Positions 38,607-46,333 of a DNA stretch of 64,000 nucleotides are shown here, piece by piece. A model generated the notes under the pieces. It was given only the letters and a program-made list of their open reading frames with translations, was not told the origin of the DNA and searched no databases. Each line of letters begins with the position of its first letter. The first letter of the stretch is position 1. The stretch comes from Helicobacter winghamensis ATCC BAA-430 (GTDB lineage: Bacteria; Campylobacterota; Campylobacteria; Campylobacterales; Helicobacteraceae), in contig NZ_CP063533.1 of the NCBI RefSeq assembly GCF_028751035.1, positions 744,001-808,000 on the forward strand, given 5' to 3'. Made by a program: the position numbers and the translations under genes.

Positions 38607-39333
38607 AGTTGTTTTATTTTTTACCAGCGGTAGCGTTTCTCTTTGTTGCTATGCTTTAATTATTATTCTTTTGTTTTGGCAATTAAATTCAATTAGTGAG
38701 CCACCAAAAGCCTACACAGCTTACAAGGAAACAACTTTTAGTATTGATTTAATTGAAGAGCCTAGTCCTAAAAAGGCAATTAAAATCACACAAAAAAAAG
38801 CAGAAAAGAAAGTTAAGGATATTCCAATAAAAAAAGAAAGTGCATCTGTGAGTGCAAATGTTGGACTTGGAATTAACGATCTTTTTAAGCAAGTGGAATC
38901 CAAAATGCCTGTTAAATCTATAAAGCCTGCAAGTCAAGATGATAAAATTGCCAAAAATAAAAAAGCCAAAGAAAGTGCACAAACTAGAGATTTAAATGAT
39001 GAGCTTGAAAAGATTATGGCTAACTTGGACACGCAAAAGACATTAAGTTTTGCTGTTCCAAAAGGAGAATTTGACGCTTTTTATGCAAAAGTGCATGAGA
39101 TTTTAGCGCAAAGTTGGAATCCTGTGCGTACAAGTGTTGAACATTTTTCAGAGGTTGCTATCACCATTGATTCACAAGGCAGATTTTCTTATTCTATTAT
39201 TAAAAAATCTGGAGATTTAGAATTTGATGAGGCTCTGAAGGGCTTTTTGGATATAATGAGTGTTCAAGAATTTCCACGCTATGAAGGTGGAGATAGCACT
39301 AAAATTATGGTAACTTTTAAAACTGAGGTGTAA
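38599..39333 (+). CDS. TolA/TonB-like periplasm-spanning protein
   Basis: A 244-residue protein: N-terminal membrane anchor (LCCYALIIILLFWQL), a Lys/Glu/Ala/Ser-rich spacer and a C-terminal TonB/TolA-like domain (WNPVRTSVEHFSEVAITIDSQGRFSYSIIKKSGDLEFDEALKGFL). The place between tolR and tolB makes a TolA function most likely. The start is taken at ATG 38599, inside the end of tolR; longer in-frame starts would extend much further into it. Confidence 0.82.
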   Translation: MARVVLFFTSGSVSLCCYALIIILLFWQLNSISEPPKAYTAYKETTFSIDLIEEPSPKKAIKITQKKAEKKVKDIPIKKESASVSANVGLGINDLFKQVESKMPVKSIKPASQDDKIAKNKKAKESAQTRDLNDELEKIMANLDTQKTLSFAVPKGEFDAFYAKVHEILAQSWNPVRTSVEHFSEVAITIDSQGRFSYSIIKKSGDLEFDEALKGFLDIMSVQEFPRYEGGDSTKIMVTFKTEV

Positions 39334-39334
39334 A

Positions 39335-40615
39335 ATGAAAAAAATTGTTTTTGTATTAATGAGTCTATTTGGACTTGCTTGTGCAAATGGGGTGGATGCT
39401 ACTTTGGAGGTTGTAAAAAAATTTGGGAACCTTCCTAATATTTTGGTTCAAAATGTAGGCAGTGATTATTTTGAGCGTGAATTTAGTCAAAGAATTTTCA
39501 AAATGCTTATTGCAGATTTAAAGGTTACAGGACATTTTACGGTTCAAGAAGAAAAAGAAGTTATTTCTAGTGAAATGCTTGTAAATTTTGATGAATATCG
39601 CAAAAACAAAATCGATTTAGTTGCTCGTATTAAAGCAGAGAAAAGCGAGAGTGGTGTGATTGCAAGATTGCACCTTTATGATGTGAATTCTGGTTTGGTT
39701 GCTTTAAGTAAAGAATATAAAAATATGCAGCAAGAAACATATCCATTTTTAGCGCATAAAATGGCAATTGATATTAATGCTTATATTAAGGCTCCAAGTG
39801 TAGATTGGATGGAGCGTATGGTTATTCTTGCGTACTATACAAAGCCAGGAGAGAGTGATATTATAATGAGTGATTATACACTGACTTATAAAAAGAAAGT
39901 GATAAGTGGTGGTTTGAATATATTTCCTAAATGGGCAAATGCTGCACAGAATGCTTTTTATTATACAAAATATCTTGATAAGCCTACACTTTTTAAATTT
40001 GACCTAGGAACAGGACAAAATAAAAAAATGTTCGACAGCAGTGGAATGCTTGTAGCTTCAGATGTAAGCAATGATGAAAATAAAATTTTAGTAACAATGG
40101 CTCCAAATGAACAACCAGATATTTTTATGTATGATATAACAAATGGTGCATTAAAGCGTCTTACAAAATATAGCGGTATTGATGTAAGTGGGAATTTTAT
40201 TGATAATGAAGAGCGCGTAATGTTTATCTCTGATAGGCTTGGCTATCCTAATGTCTTTGCGATTCCAGCTAGTGGAGAAGTGTCTGGAAATGTAGAACAA
40301 ATGGTATTTCATGGGCGCAATAACAATGCAGCAAATGCAAATGGTAACTATATTGTGTATTCTAGTCGTGAAAGCAATGAAGAGTTTGATAGAAACACAT
40401 TTAATTTATATCTTGTCTCTACTAAAAGCGATTTTATCCGTCGTTTAAGTGCAAATGGTGTGAATCAGTTGCCGCGTTTTTCTAAAGATGGAGAAACGAT
40501 TATGTATATCAAGCACGAGGCAAATCAGAGCGCACTTGGAATCATCCGCTTAAATTATAATAAAACATTGTTATTTCCATTGCAAGGTGGTGTAATTCAA
40601 TCAATGGATTGGTAA
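39335..40615 (+). CDS. tolB: Tol-Pal system protein TolB
   Basis: Periplasmic beta-propeller that shuttles between TolA and Pal. The 426 residues start with a signal peptide (KKIVFVLMSLFGLACANG), then a TolB N-terminal domain, then propeller repeats with DVSNDENKILVTMAPNEQPDIFMYD and WD40-like ISDRLGYPNVFAIPASGE. Begins one base after the TolA-like stop. Confidence 0.94.
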   Translation: MKKIVFVLMSLFGLACANGVDATLEVVKKFGNLPNILVQNVGSDYFEREFSQRIFKMLIADLKVTGHFTVQEEKEVISSEMLVNFDEYRKNKIDLVARIKAEKSESGVIARLHLYDVNSGLVALSKEYKNMQQETYPFLAHKMAIDINAYIKAPSVDWMERMVILAYYTKPGESDIIMSDYTLTYKKKVISGGLNIFPKWANAAQNAFYYTKYLDKPTLFKFDLGTGQNKKMFDSSGMLVASDVSNDENKILVTMAPNEQPDIFMYDITNGALKRLTKYSGIDVSGNFIDNEERVMFISDRLGYPNVFAIPASGEVSGNVEQMVFHGRNNNAANANGNYIVYSSRESNEEFDRNTFNLYLVSTKSDFIRRLSANGVNQLPRFSKDGETIMYIKHEANQSALGIIRLNYNKTLLFPLQGGVIQSMDW

Positions 40616-40651
40616 AATAGAAAATTTTGTAGAAAAATAGCTTTTTTCTGC

Positions 40652-40657
40652 TATAAT
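40652..40657 (+). promoter_or_regulatory. Extended -10 box upstream of pal
   Basis: TGC-TATAAT (TATAAT at 40652-40657) in the gap between tolB and pal, giving the abundant lipoprotein its own promoter inside the tol cluster. Confidence 0.6.
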
Positions 40658-40690
40658 AATGCGTTTTTTAAAAAAAATTAGGGAGAAGAA

Positions 40691-41194
40691 ATGAAAAAGT
40701 TTCTAGTTTTAAGTTCATTGGCGGCTGCGTTATTGGTAACTGGTTGTAGTCAAAAAAGTGGCGTAGATTCTAGCGCAGATGTAAATCAAGGCAAGAACTA
40801 TGTGGGTGGTCAGGATAATTTTGCAACAGTTGAAGAAAGAATTAATTATGTAGAAAACCAACTGCAAAATATTTTCTTTGATTTTGATAAATTTGTTGTG
40901 CGTGCTGATATGCAAAATGCGATTGATAATGATGCTAGTGTTTTGACTTCTTCGGCAATGGGACCATTAACAGTAAGAATTGAAGGTAATACTGATGAGT
41001 GGGGAACAGATGAGTATAACTATGCTTTAGGTTTAAAAAGAGCAGTTGCTGTAAAAGAAGCACTTATTGCTAAAGGTGTAGAAGAGAGTAAAACAGTTTT
41101 AGTAAGCTATGGTGAAAGCAAGCCAACTTGCACAGCTAAAACAAAAGAGTGTTGGGCTGAAAACAGAAAAGTAACATTTAAAATGTTACCATAA
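40691..41194 (+). CDS. pal: Peptidoglycan-associated lipoprotein Pal
   Basis: Outer-membrane lipoprotein that binds peptidoglycan, 167 residues. Lipobox LLVTGC gives the lipidated cysteine at about residue 19. The OmpA-like domain has FFDFDKFVVRADM, VRIEGNTDEWGTDEYNYALGLKRA and the DAP-binding-region SYGESKP and CWAENRKVTFKM. Orthologue of Omp18/HP1125. Confidence 0.96.
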   Translation: MKKFLVLSSLAAALLVTGCSQKSGVDSSADVNQGKNYVGGQDNFATVEERINYVENQLQNIFFDFDKFVVRADMQNAIDNDASVLTSSAMGPLTVRIEGNTDEWGTDEYNYALGLKRAVAVKEALIAKGVEESKTVLVSYGESKPTCTAKTKECWAENRKVTFKMLP

Positions 41195-41215
41195 GTAATA
41201 ATTGGGAAAAGTCTA

Positions 41216-42490
41216 TTGCAAAAGTTATTTGCTTCTAGCCTAGTTGTTGCGAGTTTAGTTTTTGGGCAAGAACCATCTGCATTTAATGCAGGTGGGATTG
41301 CACCACAAAGAACAGAATCGCAAATTTTTAATGAAAAACTTTTTAATCTTTCTACACAAGTAAGAAATCTTGAAGAATCACAAGAAGGCTTAAAAAGTGT
41401 TTTTGAAGGGCAACTTCAGAGAGTGCAAGATATTGCAAGTAGAATAGAGCTTCTCAAAGGGGAAAATAATGCAACAATTACTGGAATCAAAGAGCATGTC
41501 GATTCTAACTTTGCTTTACAAAATGAAAATATTGAAAAGATTAAACAAAGTATTTCTGCGCTTGGAGCGTTGATTAAAAAAACAAATACTCAAATGCAAG
41601 GCGAGATTGATAGTTTAAGGGAAAAGGTTGCAGAACTAGAAAGTGCTCAAGTTGCTACAACTAACAATGTGGAATCTAAAAAAGAAATAAATAATACCGC
41701 AGATAATGTAGCTGAAACCATAAAAGATGTGCAAGATTCTAAGATTGATGATGGCATAGAACAGAGTGTATTGAATGAAGTTGAAAGTGCTTTTGTAAGC
41801 GCGCCTATAAATTCATCTGCAAATACAACGGTAAGTGCATCTGAAAGTTTGTCCGTGGGCGCTCTAATTGCAAGCGTAGAAAGCAATGCAACACAAATCA
41901 AAATGCCAAGCTACGAGACTGAGGAATTAAAGCCACTTAATGCGCAAAGTATCGAGAGTTTACCTGTTGATAAAGAGATAAATAAAGTAGGTGAAAAGAA
42001 GGATATACAAGCAAATATAAACAAAAAGATAAAAGATAGTAAAGAGATTGAAAAAGTTGAGCCAAAGGTTTTGGAGAATATAGAATCTAAAAATAATATC
42101 ACCAAAACACCTGAAATTAAAGATTTGAAAAAGATTCCTTTGGCAAGTGTGTTTAAAGAGGGTGAACAATTTTATAAAGATAAAAATTATCAAAAAGCTG
42201 ATGAATATTTGCAAGTTGCTGTTAAAGGTAATTATAAGCCAGCGCGTGGAAATTATTTATTAGGTGAAGTCGCATTTGAGCAAAAGCGTTATGAAGATGC
42301 AATTTATTACTACAAAACAAGTGCAACGCGCTATGATAAAGCAGATTATATGCCGCGTCTAATGTTGCATAGCGCAAAATCTTTTGAAGCACTTAAAGAA
42401 AAAGATAATGCAAAGCGTTTTTTGGAGACTCTAATTGCTTTGTATCCAACTTCTAGTGAAGCAAAAGAAGCAAAAAAACTTATTAAATAA
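41216..42490 (+). CDS. cpoB: Cell division coordinator CpoB / YbgF-like TPR protein
   Basis: Periplasmic protein, 424 residues, larger than the usual 250-300: signal peptide (LFASSLVVASLVFGQ), a coiled coil near residues 35-145, a long Lys/Glu/Asn/Ser-rich linker, and C-terminal TPRs (EGEQFYKDKNYQKADEYLQVAV; GEVAFEQKRYEDAIYYYK). CpoB couples Tol to septal peptidoglycan synthesis in E. coli. Start is TTG with only a weak GGGAAA upstream. Confidence 0.86.
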   Translation: MQKLFASSLVVASLVFGQEPSAFNAGGIAPQRTESQIFNEKLFNLSTQVRNLEESQEGLKSVFEGQLQRVQDIASRIELLKGENNATITGIKEHVDSNFALQNENIEKIKQSISALGALIKKTNTQMQGEIDSLREKVAELESAQVATTNNVESKKEINNTADNVAETIKDVQDSKIDDGIEQSVLNEVESAFVSAPINSSANTTVSASESLSVGALIASVESNATQIKMPSYETEELKPLNAQSIESLPVDKEINKVGEKKDIQANINKKIKDSKEIEKVEPKVLENIESKNNITKTPEIKDLKKIPLASVFKEGEQFYKDKNYQKADEYLQVAVKGNYKPARGNYLLGEVAFEQKRYEDAIYYYKTSATRYDKADYMPRLMLHSAKSFEALKEKDNAKRFLETLIALYPTSSEAKEAKKLIK

Positions 42491-42505
42491 AAATAGGAGA
42501 AAATA

Positions 42506-43018
42506 ATGATTGATAAAAATCAAGTTGTAAGTATTGAGTATTCCGTAAAAGAAGAAGGCGCAAATGATGTTTTGGATTCTAATATTGGTGGAAAACCATT
42601 AGAGTTTATTATGGGAGCTGGTGAGATTATTAAGGGCTTAGAGGAAGCGGTTGCAGAAATGAAAGTGGGCGATAAAAAGGAAGTAATTATTGCTCCGATT
42701 AATGCTTATGGGGAGTATCAATCTGATTATGTGCAAGAAGTTCCTCGCGATCAGTTTGTAGGGATTGATTTACAGCAAGGAATGACACTTTTTGGTCAAG
42801 GAGAAAATGGAGAAACTGTGCAAGTAATTGTCAAAGATTTTAATGATGAGATGGTTATTGTTGATTACAATCATCCATTAGCTGGTAAGACTTTGAATTT
42901 TTCTGTAACAATTTTAGCAACGCGTGAAGCAACAGAAAAAGAATTGAGCTGTGGATTACATTATCAAGAGCATAATCATGGTGGTGGTTGTTGTGGTGGT
43001 GGATGTGGTTGCCATTAA
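42506..43018 (+). CDS. slyD: FKBP-type peptidyl-prolyl isomerase SlyD
   Basis: Metallochaperone/isomerase, 170 residues. The FKBP domain has LEFIMGAGEIIKGLEEAV and AYGEYQSDYVQEVPR with an IF (insert-in-flap) domain in the middle. The His/Cys-rich tail EHNHGGGCCGGGCGCH is a nickel-binding arm that in other species feeds hydrogenase or urease maturation. Confidence 0.95.
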   Translation: MIDKNQVVSIEYSVKEEGANDVLDSNIGGKPLEFIMGAGEIIKGLEEAVAEMKVGDKKEVIIAPINAYGEYQSDYVQEVPRDQFVGIDLQQGMTLFGQGENGETVQVIVKDFNDEMVIVDYNHPLAGKTLNFSVTILATREATEKELSCGLHYQEHNHGGGCCGGGCGCH

Positions 43019-43033
43019 AACTTGCTTAATGTA

Positions 43034-44155
43034 ATGAATCTATCTTTTGCCTACACGCATTCCCCGATAGAATTTTATTTTAGACAAAGTCCGCGTGATT
43101 TTGTTGTTGAAGAGGTGCCACTCTATCCCTTCAATGGTGATGGAATGCATCTTGTTTTGAAAATCCGCAAGAAAAATCTCACAACTTTTGAGCTTTTAAA
43201 GATTCTGTCCAATCATCTAGGAATTAAAGAAAAAGATATTGGCTATGCAGGGTTGAAAGATAAAAATGCTCTTACAATCCAGCATATAAGTTTGCCTTAT
43301 TTTATAAAAGATAAACTAGAGAATTTTATACACCCTGATATTAAAATTTTAGATTCTAATTTGCATCATAATAAAATCAAAATTGGGCATTTAAAGGGTA
43401 ATAAGTTTTTTCTTCGTGTTAAAAAACTTAGCCCATTAAACGCCCAAAAAATCGTGCAAGCTGTGGAATCTATTAAAAAGTTTGGAGTCCCAAATTATTT
43501 TAGTTATCAACGCTTTGGAGCAGATGGTAGAAATTATTTACAAGGACGAGAGATTGTAGAGAAAAAGCGCCGTTTGCGTGATAGAAAAATGCATAATTTT
43601 TTAATCAGCGCATATCAAAGTTATTTGTTTAATTTGTGGCTCTCTATGCGCATAGATATTTCGCATATTATTGCTTCATACGATATAAAAGAGATTTCAA
43701 AAGCATTAGAGCTGTATTTACAGACAAATGATATTCCAGCTTGTTTTAAGGAAAGTATGTTTTGTAATAAGATTAAATCACAAAAGCACCCTTTTAAATT
43801 GCTTGAAGGTGATATGTTATGCCATTATCCTTATGGAAAGCATTTTTTTTTAGAGAGTATGGAAAAAGAATCTTTGCGCTTTTTACAAAAAGATATTGCT
43901 CCAACAGGATTGTTAAGTGGAAAAAAGGCAATGTTTGCTTTAGGTTGTGCGGAGTTTTTTGAAAAGAAATTTTTGGATTCCAACATTTTAAGCATTGGGC
44001 AACGTCGCTATGCTTGGGTTTTTCCGCAAGATTTAGAGTTTTTTTATAAAGAACAAGAAGCGCAAGGTGAGTTTAGTTTTTTCTTGCCAAAAGGAGCGTA
44101 TGCGACAAATTTATTGCGCGAGATAGCCCATAGAGAGATAAAAGAAGAGGAATAG
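43034..44155 (+). CDS. truD: tRNA pseudouridine(13) synthase
   Basis: Makes pseudouridine 13 in tRNA-Glu. The 373 residues contain the N-terminal FRQSPRDFVVEEVPLYPF and the catalytic Asp motif GYAGLKDKNALTIQ. The start is placed at ATG 43034 (MNLSFAYTHSPIEF), in agreement with Helicobacter TruD; a TTG at 43022 is possible. A 9-T run lies at about 43852-43860. Confidence 0.93.
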   Translation: MNLSFAYTHSPIEFYFRQSPRDFVVEEVPLYPFNGDGMHLVLKIRKKNLTTFELLKILSNHLGIKEKDIGYAGLKDKNALTIQHISLPYFIKDKLENFIHPDIKILDSNLHHNKIKIGHLKGNKFFLRVKKLSPLNAQKIVQAVESIKKFGVPNYFSYQRFGADGRNYLQGREIVEKKRRLRDRKMHNFLISAYQSYLFNLWLSMRIDISHIIASYDIKEISKALELYLQTNDIPACFKESMFCNKIKSQKHPFKLLEGDMLCHYPYGKHFFLESMEKESLRFLQKDIAPTGLLSGKKAMFALGCAEFFEKKFLDSNILSIGQRRYAWVFPQDLEFFYKEQEAQGEFSFFLPKGAYATNLLREIAHREIKEEE

Positions 44156-44156
44156 A

Positions 44157-45080
44157 ATGTTTGATAGAATTATTAAAGAAAATCAGTTTAAAACAAATTG
44201 TGTGATTGCACTATATGTGCTGATTTTTACGCTAATTGGATTGCTTGTAGACATTGTTAGGATTAATGCTAATACACTTGGAGGTGGATTTTATTCACTT
44301 TTAACTTTACAAGAATTTCCGCTAGTTACTCTAACCTTGTTTGGAATCGCTTTTGTGATTGTGCTATTTACTATTAGTAATTTTAAGCAAATTTTACTTA
44401 GCGGAAGTGAGTATAAGGAGGTTTTAGCAGGCTCTGAAGCAAGTGCTCAAGAGAAAAATTTAACAAAAATGCTTGATGAGTTAGTAGCGGTTGTAAATCT
44501 GCCCTTTCGTCCAAAACTTTACATAATGGATGCGCCTTATATGAATGCGTTTGCTAGTGGCTGGAATGCGGATAATTCCTTGATTGCACTAACTACTACT
44601 TTAATACGGAATTTAAATTATAATGAGCAAAAGGCAGTGATGGCACACGAATTAAGCCATATTCGACACGGAGATATTCGCTTAACTTTAATGGTGGGCG
44701 TACTAAGTAATATTATGCTTTTAGTGGTAAATTATGGTGTCTATATATTTTTAGGAAACTCTAAAGAGAAGGGTGCAAATGCAGCTAGAATGATTTTGCT
44801 TATCTTGCAATTTGTTTTACCGCTTTTAACGCTAGTGTTGCAAATGTTTTTAAGTCGCTCAAGAGAGTATATGGCAGATTCTGGGGCAGCGTATTTGATG
44901 GGAAATAGCGCACCTATGATTCAAGCTTTGCAAAAGATTAGTGGAAATTATGCACAATCAGATTTTTCACAAAGCGATAGGAATCCTACGCGTCAAGCCT
45001 TGTATATCTTTTCAGCTGGTGAGTTATTTAGCACACATCCTAGCATTGAAAATCGCATTCAAGCATTACTTCATCAATAA
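44157..45080 (+). CDS. htpX: Membrane zinc metalloprotease HtpX
   Basis: Inner-membrane M48 protease for quality control of membrane proteins, 307 residues. Zinc motif HELSH in KAVMAHELSHIRHGDIRL, four hydrophobic segments (two before and two after the motif), and the later SREYMADSGAAYLMG with the third zinc ligand Glu. Starts 1 bp after truD. Confidence 0.94.
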   Translation: MFDRIIKENQFKTNCVIALYVLIFTLIGLLVDIVRINANTLGGGFYSLLTLQEFPLVTLTLFGIAFVIVLFTISNFKQILLSGSEYKEVLAGSEASAQEKNLTKMLDELVAVVNLPFRPKLYIMDAPYMNAFASGWNADNSLIALTTTLIRNLNYNEQKAVMAHELSHIRHGDIRLTLMVGVLSNIMLLVVNYGVYIFLGNSKEKGANAARMILLILQFVLPLLTLVLQMFLSRSREYMADSGAAYLMGNSAPMIQALQKISGNYAQSDFSQSDRNPTRQALYIFSAGELFSTHPSIENRIQALLHQ

Positions 45081-45091
45081 GGAATCCGAAA

Positions 45092-45670
45092 ATGCCAAAA
45101 AATATAAAAGAAAACACAGGTGAATCCACTCAAGAGTTAATCCGAACCATTTTTGATTGTATTGGAGAAGATCGCAATAGGGAGGGATTACTAGATACTC
45201 CAAAGCGTGTGGTAAAAAGCTGGGAACATCTTTATAGCGGATACAAAAGCGATCCTAAAGAGATTTTAGGCAGGGTTTTTACAGAAGGTGCTTGTGATGA
45301 AATGGTTGTGCTAAAAGATATTGAGTTTTATTCTGTGTGTGAGCATCATATGTTACCATTTTTTGGAAAGGTTTCTATTGGTTATATTCCTGATTCTAAG
45401 GTGGTTGGAATTTCAAAATTAGCACGCCTTGTAGAGGTGTATTCTAGGCGTTTGCAAATTCAAGAGAAAATGACAGCGCAGATTGCAGATACTCTAATGG
45501 AAGTGTTACAGCCAAAAGGCGTGATGGTGGTAGCTGAAGCAAAGCATATGTGTATGGTAATGCGTGGCGTGGAGAAGCAAAATAGTCAAATGTTAACAAG
45601 TGCAATTCGTGGGCTTTTTAAAAGCGATCATCGCACAAGAGAAGAGTTTATGGGATTAATTCGCAGTTAA
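45092..45670 (+). CDS. folE: GTP cyclohydrolase I
   Basis: First step of tetrahydrofolate biosynthesis, 192 residues. Zinc/catalytic motif SVCEHHMLPFFGKVSIGYIP and downstream CMVMRGVEKQNSQM are as in FolE type I. It overlaps the convergent nth gene by 4 bp. Confidence 0.97.
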   Translation: MPKNIKENTGESTQELIRTIFDCIGEDRNREGLLDTPKRVVKSWEHLYSGYKSDPKEILGRVFTEGACDEMVVLKDIEFYSVCEHHMLPFFGKVSIGYIPDSKVVGISKLARLVEVYSRRLQIQEKMTAQIADTLMEVLQPKGVMVVAEAKHMCMVMRGVEKQNSQMLTSAIRGLFKSDHRTREEFMGLIRS

Positions 45671-46323
45671 TTGCAACGATAGCTTGTTTTGCTTTTGCAA
45701 AGATGGTTTAAAAAGCATTCTTGGCATTGTGGATTAATGGCTTTGCAAGTATAACGCCCAAAAAGTACCATTGCTTGATGAAGAGTGGCAAGATTATCTT
45801 TGAAAATTTTTGTAAGATCTGCTTCTGTGGCGAGTGGCGTTGTGGCAAAGCTTAAACCCAAGCGATGGGAAACCCTAAAAACATGAGTATCTACAGCGAT
45901 GAAATTTGCTTCTTTAGATTCTATTAACACGACATTTGCGGTTTTTTGCCCAACTCCGGGCAATGTTTTTAATATCTCTCTATCAAGTGGAATTTCTCCA
46001 TTATATTTTTCATAAACTTCTTTTGCCATTGCTTTGAGATTTTTTGCTTTATTGTTGAAAAAACTGCAAGTTTTAATGCACTCTTTAATGGAATCTAAAT
46101 CTGCTAGGCTTAGTGCTTGTGGCGTGGGGAATTTTTTAAAAAGTGCAGGCGTAATGAGATTTACGCGTTTATCGGTGCATTGGGCTGAAAGCATTACAGC
46201 AATTAAAAGTTCAAAATCATTAGAAAATACGAGTTCTGTTCTAGCGCCTTTAAAATGTTCTAAAAAAAGTGCTTTTATCTCTTGTATTTCCTTTTTTGTG
46301 GCTTTTTTGATTTTCTTTGTCAT
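45667..46323 (-). CDS. nth: Endonuclease III
   Basis: DNA glycosylase/AP lyase for oxidised pyrimidines. The 218 residues show the HhH motif LPGVGQKTANVVL with catalytic Lys, the following VDTHVFRVSHRLGL with catalytic Asp, and the [4Fe-4S] ligands in CKAINPQCQECFLNHLC. The start is ATG 46323 with AAGGAA 7 nt upstream. The gene follows the AsmA-like gene by 10 bp. Confidence 0.96.
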   Translation of the reverse strand: MTKKIKKATKKEIQEIKALFLEHFKGARTELVFSNDFELLIAVMLSAQCTDKRVNLITPALFKKFPTPQALSLADLDSIKECIKTCSFFNNKAKNLKAMAKEVYEKYNGEIPLDREILKTLPGVGQKTANVVLIESKEANFIAVDTHVFRVSHRLGLSFATTPLATEADLTKIFKDNLATLHQAMVLFGRYTCKAINPQCQECFLNHLCKSKTSYRCN

Positions 46324-46333
46324 ATGAAATTCC